Assembly: GCA_021159365.1 (NCBI GenBank)
Contig: JAGGRY010000049.1
Coordinates: forward strand, 1 to 47,465
Direction of reading: 5' to 3'
DNA from: Nitrososphaerota archaeon
GTDB lineage: Archaea > Thermoproteota > Nitrososphaeria_A > Caldarchaeales > Wolframiiraptoraceae
DNA: 47,465 nucleotides
Shown here one piece after another: positions 41,736 through 47,465 of the stretch (the stretch's first letter is position 1; each line of letters opens with the position of its first letter). The translations under genes were made by a program, and so were the position numbers. The notes below the pieces were generated by a model. It worked only from the letters and a program-made list of their open reading frames with translations. It was not told the DNA's origin and ran no database searches.

Positions 41736-42720
41736 ATTCTTTCACCTCTTTCAATAGAACTGCTGCGGCGCCATAAAGTACTATATTTTCACCTAATGGA
41801 GTTGGTAGGATTTCTGGAATGCGATTCGAGGCATAATTTTTGATATATGGTATCATCTTGTTTAGGGTAAGTTCAACGTTGTGGAGGATGATCGAGCCGC
41901 CGAGCGTTATTACGTCTGGATTATAAGCATTGATAACTTGACCCACTCCGGCAGCGTTTATTACTGCTAGGTTCTCAACTATTTTTAGAGCATCCGCGTC
42001 ACCCTTCTTGGCACAATCGTAAAGGATCTTTGCCGATAGATTTTTTAGACCATTGCTCATCTTAAATAAGAGAGAATTTTCCTTAATTACGAGTTCTCCT
42101 GATTCTACTAAGTATTTTATGTAGTTTGGAATTCCCGCTCCAGAACTGTAAGCTTGCCAGTGCCCATATCTCCCACATCCACACCGCAATTTTCCACGAT
42201 AATCAATTAGTAAGCATCCAATCTCTCCAGCATTTCCGTCCGCCCCCATAAGTAGTCTACCATCTTCCACTATTCCCCCTCCTATTCCGGTACTGATTGT
42301 GATGAAGACTAGTGTTTTTATCTTCTTTGTTCTCCCAATACCGAACAGCCATTCTCCTAATGTTGCAGCATTTGCGTCATTCATCAAGGCAGTGGGGATC
42401 TTAAACGACTCCTTAAGAGGCTCTTCTATGGGGACGAAATCGTAAGGTATGTTAACCGCGCGTGCAATCCCTCCTCTTCTTAAGTCTAAAGGACCTGGAG
42501 CGCCCACCCCTATTCCCATGACTTTATTCAGATCCACCTTTGTCAGGGCTAAGAGTTTCCTGACGATATTAACGACTTGGTCTGAAATTATATTAGGGCC
42601 TTTGGAAACTAACGTCTTCTCGGATATCTTTTTCAAAAGTTTTAGTCTTTCAATATCTACTAACGCGGCCCTCAGATTACTTGCCCCCAGATCTATGGCA
42701 ACAATATACTTTTTAATCAC
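41728..42720 (-). CDS. ROK-family sugar kinase with permuted zinc ligands
   Basis: 330 residues. N-terminal phosphate loop 'AIDLGASNLRAALVD', then 'GVGAPGPLD', catalytic D115 in 'LMNDANAATLGEW', and 'TISTGIGGGIVEDGRL'. ROK proteins normally have EIGH...CxCGxxGCxE, zinc held by one His and three Cys. Here the series is EIGC (C169), C180, C182, then H187 in 'RYGHWQ'. The first His and last Cys have swapped, keeping a Cys3His set. There is no helix-turn-helix, so it is a kinase rather than a repressor. Glucose or a related hexose is the most likely substrate given the transporter type. Confidence 0.88.
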   Translation of the reverse strand: MIKKYIVAIDLGASNLRAALVDIERLKLLKKISEKTLVSKGPNIISDQVVNIVRKLLALTKVDLNKVMGIGVGAPGPLDLRRGGIARAVNIPYDFVPIEEPLKESFKIPTALMNDANAATLGEWLFGIGRTKKIKTLVFITISTGIGGGIVEDGRLLMGADGNAGEIGCLLIDYRGKLRCGCGRYGHWQAYSSGAGIPNYIKYLVESGELVIKENSLLFKMSNGLKNLSAKILYDCAKKGDADALKIVENLAVINAAGVGQVINAYNPDVITLGGSIILHNVELTLNKMIPYIKNYASNRIPEILPTPLGENIVLYGAAAVLLKEVKEYE

Positions 42721-42792
42721 AAATTTTTATCATCAAATCCCTGTATAAAAATCTTAAGCAAGAATCAAATGTTCTCACCTGGAACAGTAGCT

Positions 42793-43620
42793 TTAAGGGT
42801 CTCCGATAATTACCAGCAGACTAAAACTTAAAGTAAGTTCGGCCGTTTTTACATCGACTTTTTCTGGAGATTTACTTCTTAGCAATTTAATCCCTTTTGA
42901 GATTGTAAGCAAGGCGAGTAAGCTAGTGAGTGATAGTATTTCAAAAATTACGAGTAATATCAGCAATAAGTATGCGAGAGTGAGCAGAAGTACGTAAAGC
43001 ATAGACGCAGCCGCATATCCTAAGATCATGGCTAGTGTTTTAGCCTTCTTCTTTAAATCGTTTTTGAAGTCTCTGATATTGTTTGCTAAAAGTACGGCAG
43101 AAACCAGTAAACCGACTGAAATAGAAGCCAAAACCGCATTGAGATCCAGACATCCCGTTAACGTATAGTATGTGCCTGAGACAATTAAAGATCCCCATAT
43201 AGCGAAGACCACGAATTCCCCTAATGGTCTCTTCTTAAGCCTGAAAGGCTTCACATTATAGAAGAGACCTGGCATGACGCCTAAACTGGCAAAGGCTTGT
43301 GACCAGTAACCCTCTAACTGAGGTCAAGTATGCTGCGGTGACCACGCCTACGCCGTAAAGAACCAGAACTACCTTTTTTAATTGATGTTCCTTAATAGTT
43401 CCCGATATGATTGGATGCTGCCTAAATCGTAAACTCTCGATAGTGTCAACCGTACTTTACGTCAAGCAGATCGTTTAATATATTAGACGCTGCATGGACC
43501 GATATAAGACCACACAATCAGGATAATATAATTTGCAAGACCCGATCCGAACTGCGAGAACGAACCCTTAGCCACATGGAAACTGGCGTTATAAAAATGA
43601 TCAAGGACGAGTAACCGTTA
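42793..43620 (-). pseudogene. MenA/UbiA-type prenyltransferase pseudogene
   Basis: The 3' part encodes 160 residues beginning with 'MPGLFYNVKPFRLKKRPLGE', then 'VLLANNIRDFKNDLKKKAKTLAMILGY', the second aspartate motif of UbiA/MenA prenyltransferases. Upstream, in other frames, the rest is recognisable: 'LISVHAASNILNDLLDVKYG' (first motif, 43,450-43,508), then a frame change in TACGGTTGAC, then 'VDTIESLRFRQHPIISGTIK' and 'LVLYGVGVVTAAYLTSVRG', then another change near 43,290-43,320. At least two indels break it. The intact gene would attach a polyprenyl chain to an aromatic ring (quinone synthesis). Confidence 0.85.
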
Positions 43621-43670
43621 TCTATAGTCTGACTTTCTGCATCATGGCACTACTTTTTGTGGAATTCAAC

Positions 43671-44414
43671 TTATTTCCGTGCAAGCCATTTCACGCATTG
43701 ATACCAGAATTTCGGATAATATTCCCATTTAACGAACGCAGTACCCCAATGTGGTGCTAAGTCTGATGTGAATGCCAACGATCTCCCATCCCCAAATTCC
43801 CATACCGCTATGAATGGATCCCCATTGATCTCAGCTAGTAGTTCAGCACCATCTTTGAGCTTAACTCTATTATATCCTAGGAATTGCGGCCAGTCTGAAG
43901 GTATATCCTTTAGGATTTCATGCTGAGGCTTTAGGATTCTTGGTGATGCTCCTTCAGGCGTTTCAACGCGATCATCCCATTGACTTATCTCGACAGGCAG
44001 CGCTTCTTCAACCGGAGTTCCATGATATTTAGCTATACCTAGTTCCCCTGCAAATGAATACCATCCCCCAGCCATTATTAGACCTCCTCCAGATCTCACG
44101 TAATCACGTATTGTTACGAGCCTATTGGGTCCCATAGGCACTTTGAAGAGCTCAGGATATAGGATGAGGCTATTGCTTCCAATGTCGCTTAGGACAACGA
44201 CATCAAACTTCTTGAGCTCTTCAACCGTTTTTGGAAATTTGTGAAAAGCAACATAATTAGGCATGTGAACTATCTCGACATCCTTAAATTTAGAGAGACT
44301 TTCTCTGAACCACCTACCAAAATCTTGATAACCACCTAAATGGAAGATATCAAAACCCTTTATATTCAATTGGAGCGTTACCCAACCCTCGCCAGCGAAC
44401 AGGACTTTAATCAT
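43671..44414 (-). CDS. Putative glutamine-amidotransferase-like / ThuA-like protein
   Basis: 247 residues. 'IKVLFAGEGWVTLQLNIKGFD', 'KKFDVVVLSDIGSNSL', 'VTIRDYVRSGGGLIMAGGWYSFAG', 'WPQFLGYNRVKLKDGAELLAE' and 'VWEFGDGRSLAFTSDLAPHWG' fit the DUF1355-type class I glutamine-amidotransferase-like fold, whose members often lack the nucleophilic cysteine; none is evident at the elbow here (GGWYS). Such proteins often sit beside sugar ABC transporters and are related to ThuA of trehalose use. Its exact role is unknown; it probably supports sugar catabolism. Confidence 0.75.
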   Translation of the reverse strand: MIKVLFAGEGWVTLQLNIKGFDIFHLGGYQDFGRWFRESLSKFKDVEIVHMPNYVAFHKFPKTVEELKKFDVVVLSDIGSNSLILYPELFKVPMGPNRLVTIRDYVRSGGGLIMAGGWYSFAGELGIAKYHGTPVEEALPVEISQWDDRVETPEGASPRILKPQHEILKDIPSDWPQFLGYNRVKLKDGAELLAEINGDPFIAVWEFGDGRSLAFTSDLAPHWGTAFVKWEYYPKFWYQCVKWLARK

Positions 44415-44480
44415 GGTGGTTATTATCCCCGTTTGGATATATAAGCTTTTTCCTAAGTTAGCTTAGGATCTTTGGAATTT

Positions 44481-45293
44481 TTATCCCTTAATAGCTCCGG
44501 CCATAAGGCCCTTAATCACTAGTTTCGTTGCAAATATATAGAATATGGCGACTGGGATCGCTCCTATCACTGCTCCCGCCATTTGCACGTTCCAAGCAGC
44601 TAAGGTTGTTCCTTTAAGATTTGCTATCGCAACTGTCACGAGCTGAGAAGCTCTTCCTCTGCCCAGTACAAGCGCGAAAAGAAATTCATTCCATATGTTT
44701 GTAAATTGGAAAATGGAAACCACGGCAAATCCCGGCAACGAGAGCGGTAATAGGATGCTTCGATACAGCGTTGTCAGGCTGGCTCCATCAACTTCCGCGC
44801 TATCTAATATTTCCTTAGGTATGGATTCATAATAATTCTTGAACAATAACGTCGTAATTGGCATTCCATATGCGACATGAGTTAACACCAGACCCGCTAT
44901 TGTGCTGTATAGACCTATGTCTGCTAAAAACTTCACCAAGGGAATAAGTACAGCCTGAGGTGGCACGTAGAATCCTAAGACGATCAAGAAGAGCAGCAGG
45001 TCTTTATATTTAAATTTAGCTCTATAAAATCCCAGCCCGGAGATAGAACCCAAAAATGTCGAGATCAGCGTGGCCGGTACGGTCATTTTGATGCTATTGA
45101 AGAACGGCTCTGAGATTTTCTCCCAAGCTTGAAGATAAGAGTTGAAATAAAGTCTACGGGCTGGAGCTACAGGCCCCCATATGAGATCTTCAGGAGATTT
45201 AAGTGACACATTGACCATAGTATACAGAGGTAGAAGATACAGCGTGCATGCGATTATGGTGATTAAATATGCAAAGATTCTTCCCTTATCCAT
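44481..45293 (-). CDS. Sugar ABC transporter permease, MalG type (CUT1)
   Basis: 270 residues with six membrane helices and the cytosolic EAA loop 'EILDSAEVDGASLTTLYRSILLP', which docks on the ATPase. It ends with 'LVIKGLMAGAIKG', the standard tail of CUT1 MalG/LacG permeases. It follows the MalF-type gene with a 4-bp gap. No ATPase gene is in the window; archaeal CUT1 systems often share an ATPase encoded elsewhere. Confidence 0.92.
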   Translation of the reverse strand: MDKGRIFAYLITIIACTLYLLPLYTMVNVSLKSPEDLIWGPVAPARRLYFNSYLQAWEKISEPFFNSIKMTVPATLISTFLGSISGLGFYRAKFKYKDLLLFLIVLGFYVPPQAVLIPLVKFLADIGLYSTIAGLVLTHVAYGMPITTLLFKNYYESIPKEILDSAEVDGASLTTLYRSILLPLSLPGFAVVSIFQFTNIWNEFLFALVLGRGRASQLVTVAIANLKGTTLAAWNVQMAGAVIGAIPVAIFYIFATKLVIKGLMAGAIKG

Positions 45294-45297
45294 GTTT

Positions 45298-46224
45298 TCA
45301 CCTTCTTCTAGAGAGTAGGAGGAAGGGGATCATGATAGCGAGAGCTATGATAAAGATCACCGTCCCTATACTCGCTCCATAGGCAAATAAGTTCTGGTTA
45401 AAGGTCATCCTATACATGTACGTCGCTAAGACCTCGGAAGACAGTGCAGGTCCACCTCCCGTTAATAGGTATACGAGGTCAAACACCCTTAGGGCGTAAA
45501 ACAATAATATTGTCAGCACGCCTATAGTCTCACCTTTTAGCTGGGGAACTATGATATGTCTATATATATTAAATCTCGAAGCACCGTCTATTTCGGCCGC
45601 CTCTATGTGCTCTTGTGGAATAGACCTGATTCCAGAATAGTATATTATTGTGACATACCCTGAGAATTGCCAGATATATACTAATAGAATGCACCATAGA
45701 GATTGCTCGGTGGAGGTTATCCAGGGTTGGCATAGGAAGTCTAAGTGCAATAGCCTAAGCAAAGAATTTATCGTTCCTTGTTCGGGTGAAAACATCCAAG
45801 TCCACATAGTGGCGCTTATCACGAAGGAGAAGGATAATGGAAGTAGAAATATTGTTCGAAATATGCTTGTCCCTTTAAGCTCCAAGCACAAAAGTATTGC
45901 GGTGATCAGCCCTATGAGCATAGTTAGCGGTATAAACGTGACCGCTAATAGGAAAGTGTTTATCAAAGCTTTTTGAGCTATGGGATCATTTATTAATTTT
46001 AGATAATTTTCAAGCCCGACGAACCTGATGCTGGTTACAAGACCCCTCCAATCCGTTAAAGAAATCGATACATTCCATGCAGAGAAAGCATATACAAATA
46101 TCCCAACAAGGACTGTTGCAGGAAGAATAAATAAGAAAATTTGAAGGTTGCCGTATCTCGCCATTTTTCCATAAGCACCTACTACTTCACCGTAATTATT
46201 CCAATGGTTTTGGATAAATTTCAC
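45298..46224 (-). CDS. Sugar ABC transporter permease, MalF type (CUT1)
   Basis: 308 residues from ATG 46224, or 288 from ATG 46164 (MARYGNLQ), which does not overlap the binding-protein gene and has AGGTG upstream. Six helices are visible, with EAA loop 'HIEAAEIDGASRFNIYRHIIVPQLK' near the middle-to-end and 'DLVYLLTGGGPALSSEVL', a MalF-type signature. It forms the membrane pore with the MalG-type partner. Confidence 0.92.
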   Translation of the reverse strand: MKFIQNHWNNYGEVVGAYGKMARYGNLQIFLFILPATVLVGIFVYAFSAWNVSISLTDWRGLVTSIRFVGLENYLKLINDPIAQKALINTFLLAVTFIPLTMLIGLITAILLCLELKGTSIFRTIFLLPLSFSFVISATMWTWMFSPEQGTINSLLRLLHLDFLCQPWITSTEQSLWCILLVYIWQFSGYVTIIYYSGIRSIPQEHIEAAEIDGASRFNIYRHIIVPQLKGETIGVLTILLFYALRVFDLVYLLTGGGPALSSEVLATYMYRMTFNQNLFAYGASIGTVIFIIALAIMIPFLLLSRRR

Positions 46225-47465
46225 GATACGCTGTATCTAAAGCCGCAACTGTCTTATCGATGTTAAATGATGTTACAAATTCTTCCAGTATCTCGCCACA
46301 CTTGTCAAGCCATGCTTCAACGACACCGTGCCCACCTACAACGATCTTATGGCCCCTAATGTACTTGATTATTCTCCGCTGCATGGGGTCAAATCTATCC
46401 AGAGGAACATCCGTTCTAGGTGGAGTCGCTCCCTTAATTACACAGAAATCCTCCTGAGCCTTTGCTGTGGAAAGAAGCTTTACCCATGCCTTGGCATACG
46501 TGGGATGCGGAGCTCCTTTACATACGCCGAACGAGTCCCCATGGACTATACTTGCTCCCTCTGTGCCTGGAGCTGGTTGCCATCCGAAGTCCACGTCTGG
46601 CTTCCATCCGGAGGCCATAAAGTGTCCTTTCTGCCAGTCTCCCATGTAGTTAAATACGGCTTTATCAGCCATTAGGAGTTTTCCTGCTTCATCCCAAGTC
46701 AGTGCTCCGAAGTCCGGGTTAACGTAGTTCTTCCAGAGAGTCTCCATATTTTTCAGAGCATCCTTAACAGCTGGATCTGTTGCTGGATGCGCTCTTCCGT
46801 AATTAAAGTCATTGACGTAATCTGGTCCTCCGTTAGGTGAGGCCATCATGAACCACTCGAGTATGTAGTTAAGCCAGAACCTCTGGCCGCCGACTGTTCC
46901 GAACGCAAAGGGAATATATCCGGCAGATTTTATTTTTTCGCATGCCTTGAAGAAGTCATCCACGGTTTCGATAGGCACCTCTATCCCTATCTTGTTAACC
47001 AACTTGAGGTTGTACCATATATTACTGTCTCTATGAATGTTCAAGGGCATGACGTAGTAATGATCGCCGACCTTGGCCCAGCTCTTCAGAGTCTCTGGAA
47101 CGGGAAGTCCCTCCCACACATCGTCTATAGGCTCCAAGAACTTCGCCCAAGATTGTATCATGCCAGGTCCATATGTTATCTGGCACGTGTCTGGAGGCTG
47201 TCCAGCGAGTAGCATCGCTTTGACAGCGGCTCTCATGACAGCTCCGCCGCCACCAGCGGCTGGGTTATCGATTATCTCTACATCAGGATACTTCTCCTTG
47301 AATAGCTTATAAACGGCATCTATCGCTTCACGCTCCCCTCCCGCAGTCCACCAGTGATAGATGGCGAGCTTCTTTTCTTCAGGCTTTTTAGGTGGTGCAC
47401 GAGTTGCATAATATATGCCAGTTCCTATTCCGGCGGCGGCAATAGCAGCTCCCACACCGATCGCT
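46196..47465 (-). CDS. Sugar-binding protein of CUT1 ABC transporter, glucose-type (5' end outside window)
   Basis: 423 codons are visible; the frame is open to the window edge, so the start is missing. The GTG at 47455 probably lies inside the hydrophobic signal/anchor helix (AIGVGAAIAAAGIGTG), which is followed by a short linker and the mature protein at 'LAIYHWWTAGGEREAID'. Motifs 'VMPLNIHRDSNIWYN', 'MGDWQKGHFMASGWKPDVDFGWQPAPGT' and 'HGDSFGVCKGAPHP' resemble Thermus-type glucose/galactose-binding proteins (WW, H, DSFG positions). This suggests monosaccharide, perhaps glucose, uptake rather than maltose. It is the first gene of the transporter operon. Confidence 0.88.
   Translation of the reverse strand, partial: AIGVGAAIAAAGIGTGIYYATRAPPKKPEEKKLAIYHWWTAGGEREAIDAVYKLFKEKYPDVEIIDNPAAGGGGAVMRAAVKAMLLAGQPPDTCQITYGPGMIQSWAKFLEPIDDVWEGLPVPETLKSWAKVGDHYYVMPLNIHRDSNIWYNLKLVNKIGIEVPIETVDDFFKACEKIKSAGYIPFAFGTVGGQRFWLNYILEWFMMASPNGGPDYVNDFNYGRAHPATDPAVKDALKNMETLWKNYVNPDFGALTWDEAGKLLMADKAVFNYMGDWQKGHFMASGWKPDVDFGWQPAPGTEGASIVHGDSFGVCKGAPHPTYAKAWVKLLSTAKAQEDFCVIKGATPPRTDVPLDRFDPMQRRIIKYIRGHKIVVGGHGVVEAWLDKCGEILEEFVTSFNIDKTVAALDTAYREIYPKPLE

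Overview
The window is almost certainly from an archaeon. The evidence is a type-2 (methanogen-type) seryl-tRNA synthetase, PCNA, an archaeal fused phosphopantetheine adenylyltransferase, a Mer-like F420-dependent oxidoreductase, archaeal Elp3, an ADP-dependent sugar kinase, AGA/AGG-rich arginine codon use, leucine-poor TATA/BRE-like promoters and short gene spacing. The gene mix (a bacterial-like E1/E2 2-oxoacid dehydrogenase, lipoate ligase, many small membrane proteins, moderate GC) fits a thermophilic TACK-type lineage such as Bathyarchaeia or a relative, but the lineage is an inference.

Region 1 (1-11,100) is a nearly complete branched-chain amino acid locus. On the + strand lie leuA, ilvB, a short ilvN, ilvC, leuC, leuD and ilvD, with overlapping or closely spaced ends. 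leuB followed by serS is transcribed divergently. The roughly 170-nt leader in front of leuA holds two small reading frames with runs of Leu/Ile/Val codons; the second ends in ALVLLIIIIL and its stop codon overlaps the leuA ribosome-binding site. It looks like a leader-peptide attenuator or translational-coupling device and is the most interesting feature of the window. ilvC appears to need a non-canonical start codon.

Region 2 (11,100-38,140) is housekeeping DNA packed with tail-to-tail gene pairs. It contains an SDR oxidoreductase, PCNA, a saccharopine-dehydrogenase-like enzyme, tRNA-Pro(CGG), hisS, a DUF92 membrane protein and tRNA-Arg(TCT), which is overlapped antisense by a cation/proton antiporter gene. 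Next come coaD, a group of membrane proteins with a membrane-tethered winged-helix regulator, two membrane glycosyltransferases, an M20 deacylase, elp3, a Mer-like oxidoreductase, a LarA-like protein, an M50 protease, a rimI-like acetyltransferase and a sugar nucleotidyltransferase. It ends with a 2-oxoacid dehydrogenase E2 and an E1 alpha-beta fusion facing a lipoate ligase, then cysS and two small genes. Five convergent pairs between 18 and 31 kb overlap at their 3' ends.

Region 3 (38,140-47,465) is looser and more AT-rich. A 733-bp gene-free stretch is followed by a sugar module on the - strand: a CUT1 ABC transporter (glucose-type binding protein, cut by the window end, plus two permeases), a ThuA/GATase-like protein, a ROK kinase with permuted zinc ligands, an ADP-dependent kinase and an isomerase/epimerase. 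Two clear pseudogenes lie among them, a MenA/UbiA prenyltransferase and a HAD phosphatase. The layout suggests a sugar uptake and phosphorylation cassette placed in a partly decaying, possibly acquired, segment.
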